Of a DNA stretch of 64,000 nucleotides, positions 50,444 through 59,069 are shown in pieces. A program made the translations under genes and the position numbers. The notes below the pieces were generated by a model, which was not told the DNA's origin, made no database searches, and saw nothing but the letters and a program-made list of their open reading frames with translations. The stretch lies in the NCBI RefSeq assembly GCF_008824185.1, contig NZ_CP044423.1, positions 1,461,821 through 1,525,820 on the forward strand, given 5' to 3'. Positions within the stretch are counted from its first letter, which is position 1; every line of letters starts with the position of its first letter. The DNA comes from Paracoccus pantotrophus. GTDB lineage: Bacteria; Pseudomonadota; Alphaproteobacteria; Rhodobacterales; Rhodobacteraceae.

Positions 50444-52627
50444 ATGACCGATTTCACCATGGATAAGGGCGCCGACGGCGTCGCGATCATCACCTGGGAC
50501 GTGCCCGGCAAGTCGATGAACGTGCTGTCGCTGGACGGCGCCGCCGAACTGAACGCGCTGATCGACGATGCGCTGGCCGACGCGGCCGTGAAGGGCGTGG
50601 TCATCACCAGCGGCAAGAAGGATTTCGCCGCCGGCATGGACCTGAACGTCATCGCCGGCATGAAGCAGGGCGGCGCACAGGCGGTATTCGACGGCGTGAT
50701 GACGCTGCATCACCTGCTGCGCAAGATCGAGTTGGCGGGGATGGACCCCAAGACCAAGAAGGGCGGCAAGCCCGTCGCGGCCGCCCTGCCCGGCACCGCG
50801 CTGGGGATCGGGCTGGAACTGCCGCTGGCCACGCATCGCATCTTTGCCGCCGAGAACCCCAAGGCCAAGATCGGCCTGCCCGAGATCATGGTCGGCATCT
50901 TTCCCGGCGCCGGCGGCACCACCCGGCTGGTGCGCAAACTGGGCGCCATGGGCGCCGCGCCCTTCCTGCTGGAGGGCAAGCTCAACGACCCGGCCAGGGC
51001 CAAGTCCGCCGGGCTGATCGACGAGGTGGTGGCCGATCCGGTCGCCGCGGCCCGCGAATGGGTGCTGAAGGCCAGCGACGCCGACCTGGTCAAGCCCTGG
51101 GACGCCAAGGGCTACAAGATGCCGGGCGGAGAGCCCTATCACCCGGCCGGCTTCATGACCTTCGTCGGCGCCAGCGCCATGGTGCACGGCAAGACGCTGG
51201 GCGTCTATCCGGCGGCGAAGGCGCTGCTGAGCGCCGTCTACGAGGGCGCCATGGTGCCCTTCGACACGGCGCTGAAGATCGAGGCGCGCTGGTTTACCAA
51301 TGTGCTGATGAACCCCAGCTCGACCGCGATGATCCGCAGCCTGTTCATCAACAAGGAGGCGCTGGAGAAGGGCGCGAACCGCCCCGAAGCCCCCGATCAA
51401 AGCGTGAGGAAAGTCGGGATCCTCGGCGCCGGCATGATGGGCGCCGGCATCGCCTATGTCTCGGCCATGGCCGGGATCGAGGTGGTGCTGATCGATTCGA
51501 CGCAAGAGGCGGCCGAGCGCGGCAAGTCCTATTCCACGGGCCTGCTCGACAAGGCGATCAGCCGCCGCAAATCCACCGAGGAGAAGAAGGCCGAAGTGCT
51601 TTCCCGCATCACGCCCACCGCCGATTACGCCGCCCTGCAAGGCTGCGACCTGGTGGTCGAGGCGGTCTTCGAAGATCCCGCCGTCAAGGCCGAGGTTACG
51701 AAACGGGCCGAGGCGGCGATCCCGCAGGACGCGATCTTCGCCACCAACACCTCGACCCTGCCGATCACCGAACTGGCCAAGGCCAGCGCCCGGCCCGACC
51801 AGTTCATCGGCATCCATTTCTTCAGCCCCGTGGACAAGATGCTGCTGGTCGAGATCATCAAGGGCCGCGAGACCGGCCCGCGCGCGGTGGCCAAGGCGCT
51901 GGATTTCGTGCGCCAGATCCGCAAGACCCCCATCGTGGTCAACGACGCGCGCTTCTTCTACGCCAACCGCTGCATCATCCCCTATATCAACGAGGGCATC
52001 CGCATGGTGGCCGAAGGGGTCAGCCCGGTGCTGATCGAGAACGCCGCCAAGATGATGGGCATGCCGCTGGGACCGCTGCAACTGGTGGACGAGACCTCGA
52101 TCGACCTCGGCGTCAAGATCGCCAAGGCGACGAAGGCGGCCATGGGCGACGCCTATCCGGACGGGGCGGTGGATGCGGTGATCTTCAAGCTCGCCGACCA
52201 GGGCCGGCTGGGCCGCAAGACCAAGGCCGGTTTCTACGACTATGACGAGGGGGCCAAGCGCCAGGGCTTCTGGTCTGGCCTTGCGACCGAATGGCCGGAA
52301 GCCGAGACCCAGCCCGAATTGACCGAGATCCAGCACCGGCTGATGTTCGCGCAATCACTGGAAGCGGTCCGGGCGCTCGAGGAAGGCGTGCTCGAGGACA
52401 TCCGCGAAGGCGATGTCGGGGCCATCCTCGGCTGGGGCTTCGCGCCCTGGTCGGGCGGCCCCTTCGGCTGGCTCGACATGCTGGGCGCCCCGCGCGCGGT
52501 CGAGATCGCCGACAGCCTGGCGGAAAAATCCGGCCGCCGCTTCGCCGCCCCGCAGCTGCTCAGGGACATGGCCGCCAAGGGCGAAAGCTTCTACGGCCGC
52601 TTCGGCGCCGGCAAGCAGGCTGCCTGA
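50444..52627 (+). CDS. fadB: multifunctional fatty-acid oxidation enzyme (enoyl-CoA hydratase/3-hydroxyacyl-CoA dehydrogenase)
   Basis: 727 aa. N-terminal crotonase domain (KKDFAAGMDLNVIAGMK near residue 57; GTALGIGLELPLATHRIFAA near 118 and GLPEIMVGIFPGAGGT near 145 carry the two catalytic Glu). 3-hydroxyacyl-CoA dehydrogenase domain: VGILGAGMMGAGIAYVSAMA near 324 (NAD site), GIHFFSPVDKMLLVEIIKGR near 462 with the catalytic His. C-terminal 3HCDH repeats end in WGFAPWSGGPFGWLD. It is a FadB/FadJ-type alpha subunit. An RBS GGGAGGGG precedes ATG 50444. Pairs with the upstream thiolase. Confidence 0.92.
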   Translation: MTDFTMDKGADGVAIITWDVPGKSMNVLSLDGAAELNALIDDALADAAVKGVVITSGKKDFAAGMDLNVIAGMKQGGAQAVFDGVMTLHHLLRKIELAGMDPKTKKGGKPVAAALPGTALGIGLELPLATHRIFAAENPKAKIGLPEIMVGIFPGAGGTTRLVRKLGAMGAAPFLLEGKLNDPARAKSAGLIDEVVADPVAAAREWVLKASDADLVKPWDAKGYKMPGGEPYHPAGFMTFVGASAMVHGKTLGVYPAAKALLSAVYEGAMVPFDTALKIEARWFTNVLMNPSSTAMIRSLFINKEALEKGANRPEAPDQSVRKVGILGAGMMGAGIAYVSAMAGIEVVLIDSTQEAAERGKSYSTGLLDKAISRRKSTEEKKAEVLSRITPTADYAALQGCDLVVEAVFEDPAVKAEVTKRAEAAIPQDAIFATNTSTLPITELAKASARPDQFIGIHFFSPVDKMLLVEIIKGRETGPRAVAKALDFVRQIRKTPIVVNDARFFYANRCIIPYINEGIRMVAEGVSPVLIENAAKMMGMPLGPLQLVDETSIDLGVKIAKATKAAMGDAYPDGAVDAVIFKLADQGRLGRKTKAGFYDYDEGAKRQGFWSGLATEWPEAETQPELTEIQHRLMFAQSLEAVRALEEGVLEDIREGDVGAILGWGFAPWSGGPFGWLDMLGAPRAVEIADSLAEKSGRRFAAPQLLRDMAAKGESFYGRFGAGKQAA

Positions 52628-52666
52628 AATCTCGCGGCGGACAGGGCCGGCCTGGCCTTGTCCGCC

Positions 52667-52832
52667 CGGTTGCCGGGGTATTTTCAGAACGGAGAAAGCC
52701 GCTGCCGGGCCAATGCCGAAACCTCGGCAGAAAAGGCGCGACCAGGGCGGCTCACCGTTTCCCAAATACTCGAAAAGCGCCGAAGGGCTGTCCCTCCGGC
52801 GCTTCTCTGTTCCCCAAATACCCCGGCAACCG
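52667..52832. repeat. dispersed inverted-pair repeat, 52.7 kb copy
   Basis: Arm 52667-52698 (CGGTTGCCGGGGTATTTT and onward) and an inverted arm at 52802-52832 ending CCCCGGCAACCG pair over about 31 bp. A third core fragment, CTCACCGTTTCCCAAATACT, is at 52751-52770. The outer ends GGTTGCC/GGCAACC are specific to this copy. It lies between fadB and the convergent PfkB kinase gene. Confidence 0.75.
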
Positions 52833-52847
52833 CGCCCCAAGGCGCGA

Positions 52848-53855
52848 TCAGATCAGCCCTTCGGCCCGGAACGCCACGCGCAGGTCGCTTTCGGGCCGGG
52901 CGCCGACATGGCCGATGACCTCGGCCGCCGCGATGCAGCCCATGCGCCCCGCCGCCGCCAGGTCGGCGCCCACGGCCAGGCCGTAGATCAGCCCGGCCGC
53001 GAACTGGTCGCCCGCCCCGGTCGCATCCACCGGCACCACGCGATGCACCGGCGCGCTCACCCGTTCGGCCCCGCGGATCAGGATCGCATCCTCGCCCGAG
53101 CGGGTGCAGATCACCGTGCCGCAATCACCCGTGGCCAGGCGCAGCGCCTCCTCCAGATCCTCGACCTGATAGAGCGATTGCCATTCGTGGACATTGCCGA
53201 TGACGTAATCCATCGGCCCGGCCACCAGCCGGCGGAAATCGGCGCGGTGGCGGTCGACGCAGAACGGGTCCGACAGCGCGATCCCCGCCTGTCCGCCCGC
53301 CTTGTGGCAGGCCTCGGCCGCCTTGAGGAAGGCCGCCTTGCCGGCATCCTTATCGAACAGATAGCCTTCCAGGAACAGCCAGCCGGCGCCGCTGAAGGTC
53401 GCGGGGTTCACGTCATCGGCCCCCAGCTCGGCCGAGATGCCCAGATAGGTGTTCATCGACCGCTCGCCGTCCGGCGTCACGAAGATGATCGAGCGCGAGG
53501 TCGGCGCCACCTCCCCCGCCACCGGCGGGTTGACGAAGACCGTGCCCTGCGCCTCGGTCTGCTCGGCATAGCTCAGCCCCAGGGGATCGCCCGCCACCTT
53601 GCCGATGAAGGCGGTGCGCAGCCCCAGCATCCCCAGCCCCGCCAGCGTATTGGCAACCGAGCCGCCCGGCACCAGCCGCGCCTTGCCCGCCTGCGGGTCG
53701 GCCGATTGCGCCGCCATCAGGAACTCGGACCGCTCGCGGTCGATCAGCTGCATGATGCCCTTTTCCACCTCCAGCCGCGTCAGCGTGGCGTCCGAGGTCG
53801 GCGCGATCACGTCCATCACGGCATTGCCGATCCCGATCACATAGGGGGTGGTCAT
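52848..53855 (-). CDS. PfkB-family carbohydrate kinase (adenosine kinase-like)
   Basis: 335 aa. The PfkB signature VVPVDATGAGDQFAAGLIYG near residue 276 has the catalytic Asp and anion hole; GGSVANTLAGLGMLGLRTAF near 64 is the first signature. ITPDGERSMNTYLG-type residues near 127 and the length agree with adenosine kinase/ribokinase members common in alphaproteobacteria. Substrate uncertain: adenosine, ribose or another sugar. The ATG overlaps the nth stop by 4 nt. Confidence 0.85.
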   Translation of the reverse strand: MTTPYVIGIGNAVMDVIAPTSDATLTRLEVEKGIMQLIDRERSEFLMAAQSADPQAGKARLVPGGSVANTLAGLGMLGLRTAFIGKVAGDPLGLSYAEQTEAQGTVFVNPPVAGEVAPTSRSIIFVTPDGERSMNTYLGISAELGADDVNPATFSGAGWLFLEGYLFDKDAGKAAFLKAAEACHKAGGQAGIALSDPFCVDRHRADFRRLVAGPMDYVIGNVHEWQSLYQVEDLEEALRLATGDCGTVICTRSGEDAILIRGAERVSAPVHRVVPVDATGAGDQFAAGLIYGLAVGADLAAAGRMGCIAAAEVIGHVGARPESDLRVAFRAEGLI

Positions 53856-54520
53856 TCGGTCTTCTCCTCGTAGGGGCAGAGATCTTCGATGGGGCAGATC
53901 CGGCAGCGCGGCCGCCGGGCCTGGCAGATATAGCGGCCGTGCAGGATCAGCCAGTGATGCGCGTTCTGCTGGAAGGGGACGGGGACGTTGTCCTCGATGG
54001 CACGCTCGACCTCCTCGACATCGCGGCCCGGCGCGATGCGGGTGCGGTTGCCGACCCGGAAGATATGCGTGTCCACCGCCTGGGCCGGAAAGTTGAACAC
54101 GCTGTTCAGCACCACATTGGCGGTCTTGCGCCCGACGCCGGGCAGGGTCATCAGCGCCGCGCGCGATTGCGGCACCTCGCCGCCATATTCCTCGACCAGC
54201 CGGCGCGACAGGGCGATGACATTCTTCGCTTTCTGGCGGTAAAGCCCGATGGTCTTGATCTCCTCGGTCAGCGCCTCGACGCCCAGTTCCAGCATCTGTT
54301 GCGGCGTGGTCACGCGCTGGAACAGCGATTTCGTCGCCTTGTTCACCCCGACATCGGTCGCCTGCGCCGACAGCGCCACCGCCACCAGCAGGGTGAAGGC
54401 GTTCACATATTGCAGTTCGGTCACGGGATGCGGATTGGCCTCGCGCAGGCGCGAAAAGATCGCGACCTGGGCGGCATAGGGCAAGGCGGGCGGAAGGCGG
54501 GAAAGGGTGCTGCGTGCCAT
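53852..54520 (-). CDS. nth: endonuclease III
   Basis: 222 aa, a base-excision repair DNA glycosylase/AP lyase for oxidised pyrimidines. The helix-hairpin-helix LPGVGRKTANVVLNSVFN near residue 125 carries the catalytic Lys, VDTHIFRVGNRT near 148 the catalytic Asp, and the C-terminal 4Fe-4S cluster is C-x6-C-x2-C-x5-C in CQARRPRCRICPIEDLC. ATG 54520 begins MARSTLSRLPP; the frame stays open upstream. It precedes the PfkB kinase with a 4-nt overlap and is divergent from the O6-alkylguanine repair gene. Confidence 0.93.
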   Translation of the reverse strand: MARSTLSRLPPALPYAAQVAIFSRLREANPHPVTELQYVNAFTLLVAVALSAQATDVGVNKATKSLFQRVTTPQQMLELGVEALTEEIKTIGLYRQKAKNVIALSRRLVEEYGGEVPQSRAALMTLPGVGRKTANVVLNSVFNFPAQAVDTHIFRVGNRTRIAPGRDVEEVERAIEDNVPVPFQQNAHHWLILHGRYICQARRPRCRICPIEDLCPYEEKTE

Positions 54521-54620
54521 GCGCCCCAGATGCCCTGCCACGGTGCCATGCGCAAGCATTCGCGCATGGATTCGGGGCGCGGTTGCGCTAGTCTGCCCCG
54601 GCGACAGTAGCGAGTCAGGC

Positions 54621-55217
54621 ATGACAGGAACGCTTTTCTCCCTTGCCCAGCCCCAGCCGGGTCTGCGGGTTACGCTCACCACCCAGCCGGACCAGAATGC
54701 CGGCGCGGTGCTTTGTCGCGGGCGCTTTCCGACGCCGCTCGGCACCGTGGTCGCGTTGGGGGCGGGCGGCGCGCTCTGGGGCCTGGGCTTTGCCGGCCCC
54801 ATCCCCGAGGACCGGGTCGAGGCCGATCTCATCGCCCGCTTCCCCGGCGCCCGGCTGGTCGAGGCGCCCGAGGCGCTGGCACCGGCCGTCCAGGCGCTGC
54901 TGGCCGGCGAGGGCGAGATTGCCGTGCGCCTGACGGGCACCGCGTTCCAGATGCAGGTCTGGCGGGCCCTGGCCCAGGTGCCGCCGGGCCAGGTCATCAG
55001 CTATGCCATGCTGGCCGAGCGCATCGGCCGCCCCAACGCCCTGCGTGCGGTGGGCACGGCGGTCGGGCAGAACCCGGTCTCCTGGGCGATCCCCTGCCAT
55101 CGCGTGATCCGCACCAACGGCCGCATCGGCGGCTATCATTGGGGCGAGGCGGTCAAGCGCGCCCTGCTCGCGCGCGAAGGCGCGAGCATCGCACCCCCCG
55201 CCATCGCCGCTTTGTGA
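54621..55217 (+). CDS. methylated-DNA-[protein]-cysteine S-methyltransferase
   Basis: 198 aa. The alkyl-acceptor motif WAIPCHRVIRTNGRIGGYHW near residue 155 has the reactive Cys, preceded by the DNA-binding HTH region SYAMLAERIGRPNALRAVG near 132. It repairs O6-alkylguanine by suicide transfer. The N-terminus is about 25 residues longer than Ogt. ATG 54621 (MTGTLFSLAQPQPG) is chosen; the frame continues upstream over nth. Ogt or the C-terminal half of Ada are the nearest types; no Ada N-terminal domain is present. Confidence 0.88.
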   Translation: MTGTLFSLAQPQPGLRVTLTTQPDQNAGAVLCRGRFPTPLGTVVALGAGGALWGLGFAGPIPEDRVEADLIARFPGARLVEAPEALAPAVQALLAGEGEIAVRLTGTAFQMQVWRALAQVPPGQVISYAMLAERIGRPNALRAVGTAVGQNPVSWAIPCHRVIRTNGRIGGYHWGEAVKRALLAREGASIAPPAIAAL

Positions 55218-55377
55218 GCCGCGCGCGGCGATTTCCCGTCTATTCCTGTGGAGTTGGTCCGGAACCCATGCCAATGTGACCGCGTTTGGGCATCAGCCGC
55301 CGGTCCCGGCAAGCCAGGGGCCGGCCGCGTCGCAAGGACAGGCGGCGTCGGATCGCCCTGAAAAGAAAGGTAAAAGA

Positions 55378-56025
55378 ATGAAGACCCGTATTTCGCTGCT
55401 TCTCGCCTCGGCGGGCGTGATCGCCATCAGCGCCTGCGCGCCGACCGATCCCTACGGCCAGCCCCAGCAGACCAGCCGGACCCAGCAGGGTGCCATTGCC
55501 GGCGCGGTGGTGGGCGGCCTGATCGGTGCCGGCGAAAGCCGCTCGAACGCCGTCAAGGGCGCGATCATCGGCGCCACGGCGGGCGCCGTCGGCGGCTCGA
55601 TCCTGGACCAGCAGCAGCGCGCGTTGCAGCAATCGCTGAACAACCCGAACATCCAGATCGTGAACCACGGCACCCACCTGTCGGTGGTGATGCCGGAAAC
55701 CACGCTGTTCGCCACCGATTCCGCGGCGGTGGGGGCGCAGGGGCAGAACGATCTCTACACCATCGCCCGCAACCTCAACCAATATCCGAACAGCCGTATC
55801 CAGATCGTCGGCCATACCGACAGCACCGGCTCGGCCGCCTACAACCAGGATCTGTCCGAACGCCGGGCGCGTTCGGTTGCGGGCATCCTGGCCGCCGGCG
55901 GCGTGTCGCAATCGCGCCTCACCACCCTGGGCCGCGGCGCGACCCAGCCGGTCGCCTCGAACAACACCGCCGCGGGCCGGGCGCAGAACCGCCGCGTGGA
56001 AATCCTGATCGTTCCGACCCGCTGA
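55378..56025 (+). CDS. OmpA-family lipoprotein with glycine-zipper
   Basis: 215 aa. Signal peptide with lipobox VIAISAC (acylated Cys20). A glycine-zipper region follows (GAIAGAVVGGLIGAGE near 39, then GAIIGATAGAVGGSI near 60), and then an OmpA C-terminal peptidoglycan-binding domain with IQIVGHTDSTGSAAYNQDLS near 140 and RRARSVAGILAAGGV near 162. It likely tethers the outer membrane to peptidoglycan. AAAGG precedes ATG 55378. A long stem terminator follows. Confidence 0.9.
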   Translation: MKTRISLLLASAGVIAISACAPTDPYGQPQQTSRTQQGAIAGAVVGGLIGAGESRSNAVKGAIIGATAGAVGGSILDQQQRALQQSLNNPNIQIVNHGTHLSVVMPETTLFATDSAAVGAQGQNDLYTIARNLNQYPNSRIQIVGHTDSTGSAAYNQDLSERRARSVAGILAAGGVSQSRLTTLGRGATQPVASNNTAAGRAQNRRVEILIVPTR

Positions 56026-56047
56026 TCGCAGCAGGGATGCCAGGCGC

Positions 56048-56084
56048 GGGCCGGCTGCCGAAAGGCGGCCGGCCCTCTGCTTTT
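56048..56084 (+). terminator. intrinsic terminator after OmpA lipoprotein gene
   Basis: Stem GGGCCGGCTGCC/GGCGGCCGGCCC (11 of 12 pairs) with loop GAAA, then TCTGCTTTT, 22 nt after the stop. Confidence 0.8.
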
Positions 56085-56121
56085 GCGCCCTTTCCGTCCG
56101 CATCCCGGACGGGCGAAAACG

Positions 56122-56154
56122 GAAAAACCCCCGAAGCGTCTCCGCCTCGGGGGT
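56122..56154 (-). terminator. intrinsic terminator after the F0 operon (minus strand)
   Basis: Stem ACCCCCGA/TCGGGGGT. On the minus strand it is followed by U run (A run at 56123-56127), 57 nt after the atpF stop. Confidence 0.75.
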
Positions 56155-56210
56155 CCGGTCCTTGTCCCATGAAGATGCGTGGCCGCATCCCTCTTGGGCG
56201 ATCCACAGCC

Positions 56211-56765
56211 TCAGTTCAGCCGCCGGCCTACTTCCTCGATCGCCTTGTCGATGCCGGCGCTGCGCTCGGCCGGGCTGGCCTGCTTGCCCAGGATCTCGGT
56301 CGCGGCGCCGATCGCCGTCTGGATGGCGCGGTCGCGCACGGCGCGCACGGCCTCGGCCTCGGCGCTGGCGATCTGCTCCTCGGCGGCCTTCAGGCGGCGC
56401 TCGATCGACAGTTGCAGCGCCTTCTTGGCCTTCTCGGCTTCCGAAACCGCCTCGCGCTTGGCATTGGCGACGATCTCGTCCGCCTGGCCCTTCACCTCGC
56501 GCTGGCGGCGCTCGTAGCTGGCATAGATCTCCTGCGCTTCCTCGCGCAGGCGACGGGCCTCGGCCAGATCATTGCGGATGCCTTCGGCCCGCTTGTCCAG
56601 CAACCCGCCGACGATCTGCGGCACGCGGAAATAGACCAGGATGCCGACGAACAGCAGGAAGGCCAGCGTGACGATGAAGTCGGTGTTGCGCAGCGAGAAG
56701 AACGGGCCCGAAGCGGCAAGCGCAGGGCTCGCCATCAGGGCAAAGAGAACGCTCAGACGTTTCAT
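56211..56765 (-). CDS. atpF: ATP synthase F0 subunit b
   Basis: 184 aa. The N-terminal MKRLSVLFALMASPALAASG looks like a cleavable signal, then FIVTLAFLLFVGILVYFRVP near residues 29-48 is the membrane anchor. The rest is the long charged coiled coil of the peripheral stalk (KREAVSEAEKAKKALQLSIE). It pairs with b' in alphaproteobacteria. The start overlaps the b' stop by 4 nt; last gene of the F0 operon. Confidence 0.92.
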   Translation of the reverse strand: MKRLSVLFALMASPALAASGPFFSLRNTDFIVTLAFLLFVGILVYFRVPQIVGGLLDKRAEGIRNDLAEARRLREEAQEIYASYERRQREVKGQADEIVANAKREAVSEAEKAKKALQLSIERRLKAAEEQIASAEAEAVRAVRDRAIQTAIGAATEILGKQASPAERSAGIDKAIEEVGRRLN

Positions 56766-57424
56766 TGCAGCGCCCCCTTCAGTCGCTGGTCGACCGCCGC
56801 ATCGACCAGAGCCTGATCGACCTTGCCGCCGAAATTCTCCACCAGCGCCGCAGTCACCTCGCGGGCGACATTGCGCGCATCCTCGATGGCCGAGGCGCGG
56901 ATCTCGCCGATGCGCTTTTCGGATTCCGCCGCGCGCGCGGCGATTTCCGCATCGGCATGGGCGATGGCGGCGTCCAGTTCCTTCTGGATCTCGGCCTTGT
57001 TGGCGGCCACGATCTTGCCGGCCTCGGCGCGGGCATCGGCCAGCGCCTTGTCATAGGCGGCTTCGGCTTCCTTGGCCTTCTGCTTGAATTCCTCGGCGGC
57101 CATCAGATCGCCGGTGATGGCGCCCTGGCGGTCCGAGATGACGCCGCCGATGCGCGGCAGCGCGATCCGCGACAGAACCCAGTAGATCACCGCCAGGATG
57201 ACCAGCAGCCAGAAGATCTGGTTGCCGAAGGTGGTGAAATCCAGTTGCGGCATGCCGGGGGCGCTGGCGGCATGGCCAGCCGCGCCATGGGCTGCATCCG
57301 CCGCGCCGGCTACGGCATGGGCCGCATCGGCGCCATGACCCGCCGCTTCGGCGGATTCGGTGATGACCACCGTTTCAGAGTCTTCGACCACGACGGGCGC
57401 GGTCTGTTGCAACAGGCTGAACAT
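56762..57424 (-). CDS. ATP synthase F0 subunit b'
   Basis: 220 aa, a longer b-type subunit with an acidic/Ala-rich N-terminal extension (GHGADAAHAVAGAADAAHGA) before the membrane segment QIFWLLVILAVIYWVLSRIA near residue 80. A long charged coiled coil follows (AEIQKELDAAIAHADAEIAA). The b' subunit is found with b in photosynthetic and related alphaproteobacteria, forming a heterodimeric stalk. 77 nt downstream of atpE. Confidence 0.9.
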   Translation of the reverse strand: MFSLLQQTAPVVVEDSETVVITESAEAAGHGADAAHAVAGAADAAHGAAGHAASAPGMPQLDFTTFGNQIFWLLVILAVIYWVLSRIALPRIGGVISDRQGAITGDLMAAEEFKQKAKEAEAAYDKALADARAEAGKIVAANKAEIQKELDAAIAHADAEIAARAAESEKRIGEIRASAIEDARNVAREVTAALVENFGGKVDQALVDAAVDQRLKGALQ

Positions 57425-57501
57425 ATCCTACCCCATGCCGGTCGTTTCACAATCGGGTGGGCGCATCATGCCCCCACCCAACCGCAAGGATGGCAAAAGG
57501 A

Positions 57502-57735
57502 TCAGACTGCGAACAGCAGCAGCAGCGCGACCAGGAACGAGAAGATGCCCAGGGCTTCCGCGAAGGCCATGCCGATGAACAGCGTGGCGGTCTGCGAGGC
57601 AGCGGCCGACGGGTTGCGCAGCGCACCCGCCAGATAGTTGCCGGCGACATTGCCCACCCCCATGGCGGCGCCCGCCATGCCGACGCAAGCCAGACCGGCG
57701 CCGAGATACTGTCCCAGTTGACCCAGATTTTCCAT
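57502..57735 (-). CDS. atpE: ATP synthase F0 subunit c
   Basis: 77 aa, a hairpin of two membrane helices. The essential carboxylate is the Glu of FIGMAFAEALGIFSFL near residue 58. The first helix has GAGLACVGMAGAAMGVGNVA with the GxGxGxG-type packing pattern. The start is placed at ATG 57735, because AAGGAG (57743-57748) is 7 nt ahead, while an ATG at 57741 would be only 1 nt from it. Confidence 0.94.
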   Translation of the reverse strand: MENLGQLGQYLGAGLACVGMAGAAMGVGNVAGNYLAGALRNPSAAASQTATLFIGMAFAEALGIFSFLVALLLLFAV

Positions 57736-57793
57736 GTTCATGCTCCTTGAGGCTTTGGAAAGGGTTTTCGTTTTCAGACCTTGGCTGCCCGGC

Positions 57794-58546
57794 TCAGTGC
57801 GCCGGATGCAGCGCGTCCTTCAGATAGACGCAGGTCAGGATGGTGAAGACATAGGCCTGGATCAGGCACACCAGCACCTCCAGCCCATACATGGCGGTGA
57901 TGGCGACGACCGAGACCGGGGCGATCGCGGCAACGGCGGCGAAGGCGGCAAAGACCTTGATCACCGCGTGCCCCGCCATGATGTTGCCGGCAAGTCGGAT
58001 CGAATGGCTGACCGGGCGCACGAAATACGAGATCAGCTCGATCACCGCCAGCACCGGGCGCAGCGCCAGCGGCGCCGAGCTGACCCAGAACAGGCCCAGG
58101 AAATGCGCGCCGTTCTTGACGAAGCCCAGCACGGTCACGCCGGCAAAGACCAGCACGGCCAGCACCGCCGTCACGGCGATATGCGAGGTCGGCGAAAAGC
58201 TTTTCGGCAGCAGGCCCAGGAAGTTCGCGAACAGGATGAAGCAGAACAGCGTCATCACATAGGGAAAGTATTTCAGCCCGTCCTTGCCGGTCACGTCCTC
58301 GACCATCTTGTGGACCATGCCGTAAAGCAGTTCGGCGATGGACTGGACGCGGTTCGGCACGATGGCCCGGCCGCGGGTGCCAAAGACCAGAAGCGCGGTG
58401 ATGGCCAGCGCCGCCAGCGCCATCCACAGCGTCGCATTGGTCGGCGTGTACCAGTTCACCGGCCCTTCGCCAAACAGCGGTTTGACGACGAACTGGTCCA
58501 TCGGATGGAAAACCAGACCACCTGCTTCTTCTTCTGCCATCGTCAT
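57794..58546 (-). CDS. atpB: ATP synthase F0 subunit a
   Basis: 250 aa, about five to six membrane helices. The essential arginine lies in SHSIRLAGNIMAGHAVIKVF near residue 180, and the family end is VLVCLIQAYVFTILTCVYLKDAL. The start overlaps the atpI stop (ATGA at 58546); a second ATG two codons in (58540) is possible. It is 58 nt upstream of atpE. Confidence 0.93.
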   Translation of the reverse strand: MTMAEEEAGGLVFHPMDQFVVKPLFGEGPVNWYTPTNATLWMALAALAITALLVFGTRGRAIVPNRVQSIAELLYGMVHKMVEDVTGKDGLKYFPYVMTLFCFILFANFLGLLPKSFSPTSHIAVTAVLAVLVFAGVTVLGFVKNGAHFLGLFWVSSAPLALRPVLAVIELISYFVRPVSHSIRLAGNIMAGHAVIKVFAAFAAVAAIAPVSVVAITAMYGLEVLVCLIQAYVFTILTCVYLKDALHPAH

Positions 58547-58884
58547 TCACCCTTGTCGTCGCCGGGACGCCCCGGTGTCTTGCCTATCTCGTTCGCGGTC
58601 CGCATCATGGTCCTGATGCCGGCCGCCAGTCCCAGCAGCACGAAGACCACCATAAAGACCGGTCGCAGGCCGGTCAGATAGTCCAGCCCGTATCCGATCC
58701 CGAAGCCCAGGGCCAATCCCGCCACCAGCTCGGTCACCATGCGCCAGGCCATGTTGGCCTGGCTGAAATGCTCTTCCCCGCGCGAGGGGGACTTGCCCGC
58801 CGCCTTCTTGCCCAGCCGGGCCTCCAGCGCGCGCAGCCGCTCCGCGTCTCGGGATCGCGCGGCATCATGGTCGTCCTCGGCCAC
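58543..58884 (-). CDS. atpI: ATP synthase assembly protein AtpI
   Basis: 113 aa. Two membrane helices (WRMVTELVAGLALGFGIGYG near residue 45 and PVFMVVFVLLGLAAGIRTMM near 76) with the conserved GIGYGLD turn. An N-terminal basic cytoplasmic part precedes. AtpI helps c-ring assembly. First gene of the F0 operon; divergent from arsR. Confidence 0.88.
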   Translation of the reverse strand: MAEDDHDAARSRDAERLRALEARLGKKAAGKSPSRGEEHFSQANMAWRMVTELVAGLALGFGIGYGLDYLTGLRPVFMVVFVLLGLAAGIRTMMRTANEIGKTPGRPGDDKGE

Positions 58885-59069
58885 GGCTCACACCCCCGTT
58901 ATCGGTTGGCGCGGTGATAGGGACTCGCGCCCCCCGAGTCAAGCAAGGCACCGGAAATCGCAACCAATTGAAAAACAACGGTTCTGCAAAAGACGCCGAT
59001 GGCGGAAACCCGGCCTTGCGATCCGGTGGGCATCCGCTCCATATTCAACCGGCAAGTTAAGCAAAGCCG

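Noticed and set aside
49649..52354. Minus-strand open frame of about 900 codons
   Set aside because: Antisense to fadA and fadB, no start signal or motif; a shadow of GC-rich coding DNA.
55276..55377. OmpA lipoprotein starting at 55276
   Set aside because: The extra residues would bury the signal peptide; ATG 55378 has an RBS and gives a proper lipobox.
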